A DNA stretch of 64,000 nucleotides from Prorocentrum cordatum (lineage: Eukaryota; Sar; Dinophyceae; Prorocentrales; Prorocentraceae), in the NCBI GenBank assembly GCA_963575745.1, contig CAUYUJ010009813.1, forward strand, positions 30,725-94,724, read 5' to 3'. Each line of letters starts with the position of its first letter. Position 1 is the stretch's first letter. Position numbers and translations under genes: made by a program. Shown here in pieces: positions 42,291 through 53,700 of the stretch. The notes beneath the pieces were generated by a model. It was given only the letters and a program-made list of their open reading frames with translations. It was not told the origin of the DNA and made no database searches.

Positions 42291-43110
42291 CACGGCATCG
42301 GAGCTCCCGCGCCGGGGACAAGTGCAGAACGCGCGGCGCGGCAACCATCCGCCCCAGCCACCGCCGGGCGCCCCGCCAGGGACCTCAGGGTCCGCGCGTC
42401 CTCCCGATCTGGGAGGAGGCCGCGATGGCCCCGTGGCGCCACGAGACGACGAGGGCGCCTTCCTCGACCTCACGGGTCCTACACCTCAGAATCGACCCCG
42501 CGGCGAAGGGCAGCATCCACCACTAGCGCTACCAGCACCAGTTCAGCAGCCAGCCATCCAGGCTGACAGTTTAGGAAATATCGAAGACACCGCAGCCAAC
42601 CAGCGCGCCCATCATCGCGCCGACTGGTTGGCACGCAAACAAGGAGACGGTGATTTCACAACCAGTGGAGGAGCAGCGGCAGTGGAGGAGCAGCCCCACA
42701 GCCTTCAGGGGGAGACGCGGTGCAGCCGCTGCCGGCGGCGCCGCCCCCGGCGGCACCCGCCGTGGGCTCGGGCGCTGCTGCCGCCCCTGCCGCCGCGGAT
42801 CGCCCTGCTGCCCCTGCCGCCGCAGATTTTCATCAACGTCCTGAACCCGCGCCTCGGGGCCCGTTCGACGACGCCGAGGGCGACGGGGGGTCCGACAGCT
42901 CCGGATCGGACATGATTCGGGGATGGCAAAGGGCCGCGGAGGGGCAGTCTCGACAGGAGACAGTGGCAAGGCGCCCACTGGACACCGAGAACCAGCGCGG
43001 CACGAAGGCACAGCGACATGTCCAACAATAATCCGCACCCCATGCTCTTCGACGCGACCGCGAGCCCGACCCGCGCGGGCGCGCAGCCGGGCGCAAGGAT
43101 CTTTCGGGTG
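42290..43110 (+). pseudogene. copia Pro/Ala-rich linker between integrase and RT
   Basis: Low-complexity Pro/Ala/Arg-rich coding-like sequence (for example QPLPAAPPPAAPAVGSGAAA), usual for the spacer between copia integrase and RT. No domain. Confidence 0.45.
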
Positions 43111-43112
43111 AT

Positions 43113-43910
43113 TTGCCCAAGTGCTTCAAGAGGCCGAAGGGCACGAACAAAGTCGACCTCTACTTGGACAACTACTTCCAGAAGTACGCGGACGAGCTCT
43201 ACGTAAGCACACGACTTCGCGAGGCACTGCTCGCGGGCAACGCGACCGCCAAGGAATTCAGGTACGACGCCTTGAGCGCTTCCGAGAAGAGGAACATGGA
43301 CGCCACCACGAAGACCGAGTGGTCCAAGTGGACGGAGTCTGGCGCCTACAAGAAGCTCCCGCCCAGGGAGCTGAAGGAGCACCTGCGGCGCAACCCTGGC
43401 ATCCGCCCTGTGGGCACACGCTGGGTGCTGACCAGCAAGGGCCAGAACGCCATGAAGGCCCGTCTGGTCGGGCAGGGTTGCAGGGGGGGCAAATCGCAGA
43501 TCAGGGCGGACGCGCCCACGGGGTCAAGGGGCGCGCTGTACCTTACCCTGGCCGCCGCGGCCCAGAATAACTGGGACATCCCGTCCTGCCACGCAATGAC
43601 GGCCTACCTGCAGTCGGGGAACGTCGAGAGGCTGCTGCCCCTGCGCATGGCGGCCAAGAACCCGCCGCCGGGGGCGCAGCCTGGCGAGATCGCGATGGCC
43701 GCAGGCGCGATCTACGGGGCGCGACGCCGGGAGACAGTGGCACCTCTACGCCCAGAAAGTCTTCGCCGAACACGGCCTCGTAGAGAGCATGCTCGGGGAG
43801 GGCCTTTACTATTTCTACGACGAGGGTGGGCTCGAATCGAGTTATCCATTCCCACGTGGGCGACTTCCTGATCGCCCAGCGTATCTATTCCACCAAGTGG
43901 AAGTCCACTA
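43113..43910 (+). pseudogene. copia reverse transcriptase, inactivated
   Basis: The frame reads EWSKWTESGAYKKLPPRELK, GTRWVLTSKGQNAMKARLVG, QGCRGGKSQIRADAPTGSRG, then AMTAYLQSGN and IAMAAGAIYGARR, which is the RVT_2 fingers/palm of copia. The motif A Asp position is His/Met (CHAMTAYLQS), and the C box reads VIHSHVGDFL where an HVDD or YVDD is expected. Two of three catalytic aspartates are therefore gone. A frame break lies at about 43720-43830. Confidence 0.65.
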
Positions 43911-43971
43911 TTGCATCGCTGGGCAAGAAGCTACACATCAAGCAGGTCGAAAGTAGTGTGGACGTACAATC

Positions 43972-45180
43972 ACCATGCTCGACGACGAGCTTCGGGCGAC
44001 CCAGGCTACCGCCGCCTCGCAGGTGGACTGCATCGACCTGAAGGCGTCGAAGGGCCGCAATGCCGAGGACCGGCTCACCGCCACCGAGGTGACGAGCTAC
44101 CGCCACACGCTCGGGCAGCTGCTATGGCTAGCAGTCCAGACCCGGGTGGACATCGCCTGCCCGGTGAGCTTTGCAGCCCGCCGCGCCAACGTCGCCACCG
44201 TGGCCGACGCGAAGATCCTGAACAAGACCGTCACCTACGTGCACTCGACCGCGAACTTCGCGATCGCGCTGAAGCGCAGGCTCGTCGATCTGATGGCGGC
44301 CACCACCGCGTCACTCAGCGACGCTGCGTTCGCCAACGTGGACGGGGTCAAGAGCCAGTGGGGCACGGTAATGGGGCTCACTCGCCGCCCGCGAGATGTC
44401 GTCGGGGGCCGCTACGACCTTCGCCTACCCGTGGCCTGGCATTCGGGCACGGTCAAGAGGTCGGTGAAGTCGGCGCTCGCTGCCGAGGGCTACGCGACTC
44501 TCGTGGGATCGGAGACCCACGCTTGGTTTTGCCAGCTGCCGACCGAGGCCTACAACCCCAAGATGGCGCTCAAGAAGATCGACGTCCTCGCCGACAAGCG
44601 CCCTGGGTATATCTACAGCGACAGCAAGGGTCTCGTGACGCACATCGCTCCTGATGTGGGCCAGTCTACCGACAAGCGATTCCGCATCGTCGCCTCCATG
44701 ATCAAGGAGGCCGTGCACCCCAACAGTGCACTCGAGCTCAGCTGGATCCCGCCCTGGGCCATGGTCGCGGACGCCTTGACCAAGGCGATGGAAGCCGGCG
44801 CCCTGCTGGCCTTCTTCGGGGCCCGCAAGCGCAGCTACGGGGCGAAGCCGCGCGCCGCCATGCTCGCCTCCGTTATGTTTACTTGCTTCGGCAAGGTGAA
44901 GGGGCAGCCTGCGCCCACGCCGAGAGTGCCGGACTACAGCTTCTACGTCTGCCTGCTGACGTTCGCGCTGGTCCTCGGCATGTCGATGGATTTCGGCATC
45001 TTTGTGAAGCCCTGGGCGATCATGAGGCAGAACAGCATGATCGCCACCGAGGAGAACCTTGCCGAGGCGAAGGCAATGGGCGAGCATCCCGGCTGGGGCG
45101 GCCTCATGATTGTAACATTCCAGGCGCGCTCCCCCGAGGATCGCGATTACGACGGCGACATCGCGACGTTCCCCTCCGAT
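43972..45180 (+). pseudogene. copia RNase H with C-terminal hydrophobic extension
   Basis: One open frame holds YRHTLGQLLWLAVQTRVDIA (RT connection), then RNase H with four acidic positions visible: SLSDAAFANVDGVKSQWG, SALAAEGYATL, YIYSDSKGLV and MVADALTKAM. It then continues about 140 residues past the normal end, including DYSFYVCLLTFALVLGMSMD followed by FGIFV, a likely membrane helix (about 44934-45008). After 45180 the frame becomes His/Arg-rich and non-coding. RNase H removes the RNA strand during reverse transcription; the extension is unexplained. Confidence 0.6.
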
Positions 45181-45832
45181 GACACAGCAGCGCGCAGAAA
45201 TCGAGTTCATCAGCATCGGCTTCAGGCGTCTCTTTCGGGCACCACCCATCGCAGCCGCCAGTTTCAGCGCCGCCGCCGGCACTGCTGCCGCCAGAACCAC
45301 CGCCTGCCAGCGCACCACCTACCGCAACATCAGCACGATCGAGGTCAGCGAGATCTCAGAGTTCCGGCTCCGCCCCTACTTCACCAAAAATAGTCGCCGT
45401 ATCGACTTCTTCGAGTCCAGCATCTGCGAGCGTTGTTTCGCGGAACGGTTCCTCGCCGACGGCGTCGTCGCACGAGATGCGCAACCGCGTGACCGCCGTG
45501 TTCCGCCATGATTTCAGAATCGGGCATAACCCGCATTGCGTCTACATTACCTGCAAGACCTGCAAGAAGCACTCGCCATTGCTTCTCCGGTTCAACAGGA
45601 ACAGCAGTCCCGATTTCACGACCCTTCCCGAAGGCGCCATGAATGATCTCATGGGCCATTGGAGGAGGTTCGCTGGCAGAGACTGCTGGCGCTGACCTGA
45701 CCTGATGAACAAACCGACGAAGCCCAAGAAGGAAAGACGAATCCCGCTTGGTGGCCGGGCGGCAGGTTGGCCGGTCGAACCAGCCAATAGTTGGCTGATG
45801 TTGCTATAGACGGTCGCCTATTGCGACACCGC

Positions 45833-45992
45833 TTACGTAAGTTCGCATTGCTGCTCAGATTTCTTACCCGGCTATCTGCACGTAAGTGCGCATTGCTGCT
45901 CTGTTTTCACACCTGTCCAGAGTTTTATGTAAGTTTGCATTGCTGCCCTGTTTACACACCCGTCTAACGATCCACACGTAATCCGCATTGAG
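45833..45992 (+). repeat. ~47-bp tandem repeat near the copia 3' end
   Basis: About 3.5 units of ACGTAAGT(T/G)(C/T)GCATTGCTGCTC plus a C-rich tail, starting near 45835, 45881, 45928 and 45977. Confidence 0.75.
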
Positions 45993-46360
45993 AGAAGCTC
46001 GTCTCCGTGTGCACACGTGTTGTTCCACATATGTGATGACGATCGCACCCATTCATATCCAATGTCGATAAGAAAGTGTTGTTTGGGTTCTGTTGGTTCG
46101 CGATCAAAGTCTTGCTATTGCTAGCCTTGCTCGATTTTGATTAGAGCGCCGGCGGCGCTGAGAGCTGAGAATATGCTGCAGGTCGCGTGTGCCCCATCCG
46201 CTGATGTGCCCAATGGGGCTGCCTGCAATGCAAGCCGTGTCGAGCCGTTTGCCCGCCTTCTGCCAGCACGCCTGGCACTCCGCTTAATGAAGAGCCAGGC
46301 TTCTTTGCCCGGCTACTCTGGCGCCTCAGCCTTGTGCGCCCGCGCGCCGTGCAGGAGGAG

Positions 46361-46529
46361 TGTGACACCAGAAGACTCGCCCTCTTCCGCCTCGCTTTCG
46401 CTTTGTCTCTCATGCCCGCTCTGCCGCAACCGCTTTCTCTCAAAATAGGGCCCTTGGCTTATTGAGCTACGATCTCTGCCGCGCAGAGCGAGAAAAAACA
46501 TGACCATCGATAATCTTCCATATCGCACA
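46361..46529 (+). repeat. 3' LTR of the Ty1/copia element
   Basis: 169 bp, TGTGACACCAGAAGACTCGC to TTCCATATCGCACA, matching 37322-37498 throughout. Both contain CCGCGCAGAGCG and AGGGCCCTTGGCT. Confidence 0.8.
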
Positions 46530-46589
46530 GGGGGGCCCTTGCCGCCACGGCTGGGTTCGCCTCTAAATTCTGGTCATAACGCACCCCAG

Positions 46590-47330
46590 AAGAGGTCCGG
46601 GGAGTATCAGCATGGGTGCCTGACTGTTCCCCAGAGGGAAAGTCACGCGGCACACCCGGGAGACACTTAGAAATTCTAGACGCTTCGCGTATCCCCACCA
46701 GCCCGTCCAGAAACGACGCCCAGGCGAGTAGAGGGTCGTCCTGAGGGGCTTTTCGACGTCTTGGGTGCCTCGGGGGGGTCTCTTTGGGCCGTTTGGGATC
46801 CTCTTGGGGGCCTCCTGGGGGCCTCTTGGGGCCATCTTGGGGCCATCTTGGGGCCTCTTGGTGCCTCCTGGGCGCTTCTTGGGGCCATCTTGGAGGAAAT
46901 CGATCAAAGAAGAGGGGAGCTTCAATTAGCGTTGCCCCCTCAGAAGGCCAAAATGGGGCCATAACCTTAGTAAAATAAAAGGTTCTGGCTTCAAAGAAGA
47001 GGGGAGCTTTAATTAGCGCTGCCCCCTCAGAAGGCCAAAATGGGGCCAAAATCGTAGTAAAATCAATGATTGCGGCTTCAAAGAAGAGGGGAGCTTTAAT
47101 TAGCCCTGCCCCCACAGAAGGCCAAAATGGGGCCACAACCATAGTAAAATCAATGATTTTGGCTTCCTCGCCGAGGCCGTTTTGGACGCTCTGACCGCTC
47201 CCCGCCCCTCCTGTCCAGGTCAGTGGGGGTATGGGGGAGGGGTAAACCCCTCCCCGAAGGGGAAGAGGGAGGGGTGGAAGAGGAAACGCTCTAAACCACC
47301 GACGCCCAGAGGGCTGGTGGGATTCCGCGA
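46590..47330 (+). repeat. composite dispersed repeat, copy A
   Basis: Shares with 54940-55520, in order, GACACTT, GACGC.TCGCGT.TCCCCAC, a CTTGGGGCCATCTTGG minisatellite and AAACGCTCTAAACC...CGCCCAGAGGGC. Copy A holds an 87-bp triplication (46905-47166). A minus-strand frame is open across much of it but has no domain. Confidence 0.5.
46905..47166. repeat. three tandem 87-bp units
   Basis: Units start CAAAGAAGAGGGGAGCTT at 46905, 46992 and 47079, each with GCCCCC.CAGAAGGCCAAAAT and GTAGTAAAAT. The period is a multiple of three, so a minus-strand frame (PFWPSEGAALIKAPLFFEA) stays open, but its coding status is doubtful. Confidence 0.9.
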
Positions 47331-47992
47331 TGTCGTGGCGTGGAGTTACTGAAGATCACTTCCAGCACTCAGCGTTGAGAGGTCTTCGAGCCTGAAGACA
47401 CTCAGCGCCTGCGGCAAAGTGGCAGATATGCCGTCCTAGCCCAGCCAGGCGCCGATCATACAACTTCGCAGGGTCTGGTCCGACATGAGTTTGCGAACGG
47501 CCCGAGTTGCGCTGCAGAAGTTGTTCACGCCGCGCCAACGCAGCGGCGACGCCAGCGCGGAAGCTCAAGGTGCACGGCGACCGGCGGCCTGAACCAGGCC
47601 AAGTTTGAACGATTTCCGATGCCGGGTGGCGAAAATCGTTCAAGGATGAACGCTTTACGCGCCATCAGAAGCCGAATTCCACGTCGACGCGATTGGAATC
47701 TGCCGCAGCACCTCCCTGGGGGTTCCACGAGGCCGCCGGAGGCCCCACGGCGTCCCCCCAATTCGACTGCGAAGTCCGATCAAAGTTTCGGGCGGCTCGA
47801 TGGGCGGCGGGGGCAGGATCCGGATGGCGAAATCCGAACCCTGCCCTCCCGCCTTCCATCGATTCGTGGGGAAACGTGTTGGTTTGTGAGGGCTGGGGTC
47901 CAGGCTCCGCCACCTACAGTCTGGGCGCTGAAGAAAGCACCCCTCTCGTCGGCGTTTCCTGACTCTTTTCTAGCTCGTCTTGGGTATCCTTA
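47331..47992. other. no feature recognised
   Basis: Unique sequence with short ORFs on both strands and no recognisable motif or repeat. Confidence 0.4.
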
Positions 47993-48085
47993 GGTTTCCG
48001 ATGGGGAGTCGCAGTTTAGCTCATGGAACAGGGGGCCGCGCTCCTTCTTCATTGTTCCTTGGGTCAAACGCCCCGACTGTACCGA
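47993..48085 (+). repeat. dispersed repeat, shared with 4729-4812
   Basis: Shares TTTCCGATGGGGAGTCG.AGTTTA-like start, CTCATGGAA, GTTCCTTGGGTCAAACGCC and CCCGACTGTA. Confidence 0.65.
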
Positions 48086-48225
48086 CGCCCCCGTGAGGCT
48101 TCCCCAGGCACAACGACCGTCAAAAGCGTCGAGCCGGTGTGCACCTCCGGCCTCGCCCCGCGTGGCCACGACCGGCGCCGGCCGCACGCCGCCCCTCTCT
48201 CCCGCTCGTGGGGGGCAAGCGATAG

Positions 48226-48395
48226 TTACCAGCATGGAACATATCCCTATCGCTATGCTGGGCATCTCCTCATCACGATGACAATCTTAGGGGCTACCTT
48301 ATGTTTTCCCTTATTTTTGGAAGGCGAATCCCTAAGATTGTCATCGCCTTTTGGCGTGCCAATCTTAGGGATAGGGATACGTTCGAGGCTGGTTA
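48226..48395. mobile_element. MITE, family 1, copy 3
   Basis: 170 bp, left end TTACCAGCATGGAACATATC, right end GGGATACGTTCGAGGCTGG followed by TTA. Exact 5-bp duplication GATAG at 48221-48225 and 48396-48400. In reverse orientation the interior matches the copy at 2878-3035: CAATCTTAGGG blocks and GGCGTGCCAATC. Confidence 0.85.
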
Positions 48396-48974
48396 GATAG
48401 GGGGGGACCGGCATGGGCGGGATGGATGCGTCGACCTGGAATCTCGGCGATGCGTCGCCGACACATCGGCGATGGGCCTCCGGCAGTGACTCCGCAGCTT
48501 CCTGGGCAGGTTGGGGCGATATCGGGCCCCCATGGGCGATCAATGGGCGATTGGGGGTCGATGCCTCCCACCTTTTGATGCCTACAGTGGAGGCCCATGC
48601 CAAGGCACGCCCTGCTCGCCTCCGGGGCGCCCCGGGCTCCTCGGGTGTCGCGATGCTGCTGCGGTGGACAGCGTGACGCCCCCGCCCCCCCCCGAAACGA
48701 CGGTGGACGCCCTGGGGCCTCGGGCGGGGGCTCCTCGCGGGAGGCTCCTGGTGGCCGGGCCCCTGCCGTGTCCCCCCCTTGTCGCCGCCCCCGAGCCCAG
48801 GCGGCCCCCCCGGCGTGAGGCGCGCGCGCGCGCGCGCGCCGCCCGGGCGGGGCCCCCGCGGGCCCCGCGGCGGCCGCTCCCGCAGGGGGCGCGGGGCCGC
48901 ATGCCGAGTCGACGAAAGGGGGGGCCCGCCGCCGGGCGGCGTGGGGACCGCTGCCGCCGTCGATCCCAGGGCTG

Positions 48975-49102
48975 GACCTCTCCTCCTCCTCCTCCTCCTC
49001 CTCCTCCTCCTCCTCCTCCTCCTCCTCCTCCTCCTCCTCCTCCTCCTCCTCCTCCTCCTCCTCCTCCTCCTCCTCCTCCTCCTCCTCCTCCTCCTCCTCC
49101 TA
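48975..49102 (+). repeat. (TCC)n tract
   Basis: About 120 bp of uninterrupted CTC/TCC triplets, one of the purest in the window. Confidence 0.95.
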
Positions 49103-49424
49103 CTATAGACGTTGCTTTGCTGGGCTTCGGCCGTGCTTTGTGCTTCGTCCTGCCGGGGAGGTGCAGGAGAACGGGTGGCGCAAATCGAGAAACAAGACGA
49201 GCAAAAGCGTTTAGGTCCAGCCCTGGTTAATCCTACGGTTTTCATAAGGGGGTTCGTCGACACAGTGCCGGGGCACTGCCTTGAACAGCGCGCATCGTTC
49301 AAAGCATTCCCAAGGCAGTCCCCGCGCATCGTTCAAAGCAGTCCTCCACCTCGTCCGCCTCGTCGCTCCCTCAGCTCGGCCTCCCAGATAGGTGGGGTCC
49401 GAGCAGGCGGGGTCGAAGGATCGC

Positions 49425-49562
49425 TCCGCATCGCCGTGTCGGCGATGCGGCTCGATGTGGATCCCGTTTTGCTTCACGTCGACGTCGCGGATGCATCCCC
49501 AACGTCGATGATACATCGCCGATGCATCGCCGATGCATCGTCGACTCGGCGCGATCCTCCGA
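49425..49562. repeat. GATGCATCGGCGATG repeat cluster
   Basis: Several overlapping copies of CATCGCCGATGCATCG and relatives in both orientations. Related wording is at 48430-48480 and 18640-18690. Confidence 0.6.
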
Positions 49563-49889
49563 TTCCATCGACTCAGACCTCATTTTCTGAGGCCTCTACC
49601 TCCACACCCTCCCTCCTCAGAAGCAGGGTTTTTATGCTAACCATTTCGGAGCTGGCGCAAGTCTGGAGGCTTCTTGATGACTCCGGAGACCCCCTCATCT
49701 TCCTTAATCGTCCTTGTCCTTATCATTGTCCATCCTCGTCCTTTTCGCGTCATGCGTCCCTCACCCTCCGCCCTCCCTCGTCCCTCCTCCCCCTCTTCGC
49801 CATTGACAAGACCAGTCGTGTGCTGTTCTTCTGAGCGGAGTCGTGGGCTTTGAGTGACGAAAGCTTTTGTTGGCTGCTGTTCCCTGTGT

Positions 49890-50190
49890 GGGGGTGCACC
49901 TGGAGCTTAGTGGTCCCCGGAAACGGCAGGGCCGTTTTTTCACCGTTTCCAGAAAAGTGTTCCTTGAAAACGGAAACGGCAAAAAAACTGCGACCGGAAA
50001 CGGCAAACAAACGGCTCCAGGATTGGAGCCGGAGCCGGAACCGGTCAAAAAACGGCGTCGGAACCGGCAACAAAAACGGCAAAACGGAACCGGTAAAAAA
50101 ATGGCCTTGAACGACTCGTCATATCAAAAGAATTCCCATCATCTCAAAAGAACTCAGATCCCCTCGCCTCCCTCCTCCTGTCCTCCTCCT
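49890..50190 (-). repeat. dispersed repeat with AACGG expansion
   Basis: On the minus strand it shares TTCTTTTGA.ATGATGG.AATTCTTTTGAT and CGTTTCC.GGG.CCACTAAG with 63735-63850 (+). Between the two blocks this copy has about 150 bp of GGAAACGGCAAAAA/CCGGAACCGG-type words. Confidence 0.6.
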
Positions 50191-50759
50191 CCTCCTTATC
50201 CAACCATCGCCTCCTCATTCTCCTTCCTTCCTCCTCATCCACCCTGACTCCCTCAGTGTGTTTCTCCTCCTCGGCTCCTTCTCTTCCTCGTGGGCCTCAC
50301 GTGCCTCCTATCCCTCGCTTGCCCATTCACCGTCGGGAACTGAAATCGCATGCGCGTCCTAAAAAGGGCTTGAGGACGACCAAGAGAACCGCCTCAAAGA
50401 CATCTCGCACAATCAAACTTCTTGTCGAGGACCCTCAGGAGGCTCGTTTGAACCGCTGTTGAGGCCACTTAGGGCCATCTCTATATTTCTTTAGGTACTT
50501 GGGAATATTGAGACACTAAGACTCTGAAGGTCAGCAGTGATGGCCGCCTGAAGGTTTCTTGGGTACTCTGTGGCTCTTGAAGACATTTAGGGCTCTTGGG
50601 ACCAGTTGGGCCTCTTTGGGGCTACGTGGGGCCCATCGCGCGTACATCCATCATCATCGAAGCCTTTTTTGGGCTGGTTGATTGTGAACTTGAATTTCAG
50701 CGCCTCGCCCACGCCTCCAGGAGCACTGCTCCGTTTTATCCGAATAGCCTTTTGGGCTC
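50191..50759. other. no gene recognised
   Basis: TCC-rich wording near 50160-50240, then CTTGGG-rich minisatellite-like text (50450-50640) similar to parts of 46780-46880. No ORF of interest. Confidence 0.4.
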
Positions 50760-53700
50760 ATGCTTGCAGTGTCTGACGAATCCGATACCGATGTTGGCAT
50801 AGGAGTTGATTGCAATGAGAGCAGCGCAGAAATCGCGATCAGTGATGATTCATCGCAGTATTTGACTTCCGATGGCAGTGATTCTGTGACTGATGCGCTC
50901 AAACACTGTGGACCTGGTGCAGCTGGTACAGGTGTTGACACTGCTGTATCACATACGCCGTTCGAGTTCGATCCGTTGCGGGGGGAACTCGCAAAATTGA
51001 GAGCTGACTTTGTATCTTGGGACCGTGAGCGGCAGAATGTTCATATTTGTGAACTGATCAAGCACATGCCGAAACATCACATTGTTTTGTTTGGTCAGAC
51101 ATTGTCGGGGCGTAAGCAATTTTGCGACATGGTCGGCTTGTCTACCAAGCGGTTCGACCGAATAAAACATCATGTGGACAATGGAGGCGTTGGACCACCT
51201 CCTGATGGGCGGCACACCTCTGCCAGAGAATATGCCAACAGCGAGCATGTGAAAGCTCACGCGTATTTCGAATGGTTGTACACGAATGTTGCAGAGAGCC
51301 TCGCAGAAGGACGAGTCACCGATGAAGAGGACACCACGGGCCCCGGCGCCATTCATGAATCTATGTTCAGGTACGATGACGTGCATATCGATGTCCAGGC
51401 GATGCCAGAATTACGTGGAATCGCAGAGCTTCAACCACGATACGCCCATTGACATGGCAAGAGCTGTACGAAATGTTTGGCGAATGGTGGGACGACCTCG
51501 GTAACGAGGAGGATGGCTGCAGCTACTCAACATTTCGCCGTGCTTTTACACACTGGGAAGGGAAACTATTATTCAGAACCAGAGGGCAACATAAAGTGTG
51601 CGAGGCCTGCACAAAATATAGACTTGCACGCGCTGAGGCTATATCTGACCAAGAGAAGCTCGCCATTCGGAAAGGATTAGCTGGCCATCTTCGAATTATG
51701 CGGGAGGACCGTGCTACCTACAAACACAAGTGCCTTCTGTCCGAGGCGGCTACGAGGCCTGGTGCTGATGCCCCAGATGACTCCACCCTTGTGATTTGCA
51801 TAGATGGAATGGATCAATCAAAATTTAAAATGCCACGACATTTGGATTGGCAGCAGGCGGATGGGGATACATCGTTCAGGCCTCAGCTTCATTTTACTGG
51901 TGCGACGTGCCATGGTATTGCTGAGCACTACTTTGTGGCTGACGCCGATGTCAGGAAAGACCCGAACAGCACGATTGAGATGATCAGCCGCGTCATCGAA
52001 CAAGCGAAGACAGAATTGGCTTCTAGAGGCGCAATGATGCCACGGCACCTGTGGCTTCAAGTTGATAATACGACGCGGGAAAACAGAAACACCACAGTTC
52101 TCACGTTCTTATCGTACCTCACTGCCCGGCATTGTTTCAGGACTTCAACGTGGGCTGGCATGCAAGTCGGGCACACGCACATTGATCAGGACCAGAGATT
52201 CAGCGTAGTTGGAGCCATCATCGCACGAGAAAGCTTGCTGGAAAATTTGACAGATGTGATTGATATCATGCAACGGAGAGTGAAGCCTGCCAGAGGCAGG
52301 AGCCTTGTGGTCGAACAACTGCACGTGGCTCGCAACTGGACCAACTATTTTGCTCCTCTCAACAATCCATTCTGTGGCCATGCTGGGAAGGGGTCGGCAC
52401 ATCTGTACATGTTCGTGCGCTACGAGGACATGGTGGTTAGTGGCGATACTCAACAATTGGATCTTGGGAAGTTCACGCGTTGTTCATGCAGTGACTTGCG
52501 AGGCGACGACGTGTTCCTGCTGGTGAAGCATTACATGTCTAGCAAGATGTTATCTGGGAGGAGAAAAGCTGTACAGGTCTGTTCGCTTGGCCCTCCGCAG
52601 CCCCTCCTTATTAAAAATCGAGGAAGGATGAGGGCCAATAGAACTGGATCTGTACTGTTATCCTCCTCCCATCATCGCAACCACCTCAGCTTGTGATGCG
52701 GGCGTCCGATCTCCAGTTCTTAGATGTTTCCAGGGTCACCCCAGGATCGAATCTCGTGGTCATGGAGCGCAATCCCATAGGGAAGGACTTGGCCAAGAAA
52801 TATCTGAAGACAGCTGAAGCTGTGAGCCAGGATCCATGGTGCCTGGGTCGGGCAGCCCAGTACCTTTCAGAGTGGGTCCAGCAGAACGTTGATCGCAAAA
52901 CGCACGTTGATAAATTATGGGATCTGGAATTTGTTCTGAAGCCTTGGTGCGAAGAGGACCGAATGGACGCCAGCATTGCAATTCAGTGGCAAGATTTTGC
53001 GCCTCAGGAGCCCAAACTTGTTCGACAGAAGCCTGGCCTTCCCAAGCCAGGAGCAACGTGGGCTCCCAATGACAAGAAAAGAACTGTCGAATGCAACATT
53101 GCGGTGAGGCCTGTTCTTGCTGAGAAGATGGCGGCTCAACTCAAGGGTGGGAAACGTAAGAGGGTCATTTCAACGAGCGAGGAAGCGCATGAGGATGACG
53201 GACTCGACTCCTCAAAGGGCGAGCCGCCATCGGCAGCTGCCCGCGCAGGGCCAGGGCTCGAGAGCCCAGCGTGGTCGCCAGCAGCTGAAGGGCCTGCGCT
53301 GCTTTCAGAGCCTGACAGTGATCCTGCTCTGCCGTCTGAGTCTGAGTCTGAGGCTGCGCAGTCAGTTGAGCGCAGCCCCGGGCCACGATCACCATCGAGA
53401 GCTGGTAGTCCAGTCGGACCTTCGTCATCATCATCGTCGACCTCAAGTTCGACATCCTCTGAATCAGAGGAGGCAGCAGGCGACTCAGCTGGGAGATGGA
53501 CAACAGTACAGATCCAGCTTTCGTGGCCCTTCTCCCGCCCCTCCTCCATCGATTCTTCTCGAAGGCAGGGGTGGTGGGGGGAGGGGAGAGGAGTGCCAAG
53601 AGAGCTGGATATGTTTTGGTGTCCTCCTCCCACCAGCAGCCCCAGCTCCAGCACCCATTGCAGCGCCAATGCCAAAGGGTGAGAGAGCACCAGCGGTTCG

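Larger units (their letters stand above)
37322..46529 (+). mobile_element. Ty1/copia LTR retrotransposon, degenerate
   Basis: 9.2 kb bounded by two ~170-bp LTRs. The internal order is gag, protease, integrase, reverse transcriptase, RNase H, which is the copia order (integrase before RT). Many frame breaks and altered catalytic residues show it is inactive. A purine run GCAGGAGGAG directly precedes the 3' LTR and fits a polypurine tract. The flanking bases (TAGGG left, GGGGG right) do not give an exact target duplication. Confidence 0.8.

Noticed and set aside
37170-46540. Exact target-site duplication for the copia element
   Set aside because: Bases next to the LTRs (TAGGG and GGGGG) do not match exactly, so no duplication is claimed.
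46459-47142. Minus-strand ORF of 227 codons with 29-residue repeats
   Set aside because: It is kept open by the 87-bp triplication and a CTTGGGGCC minisatellite; the shared copy at 54.9 kb does not keep the frame.
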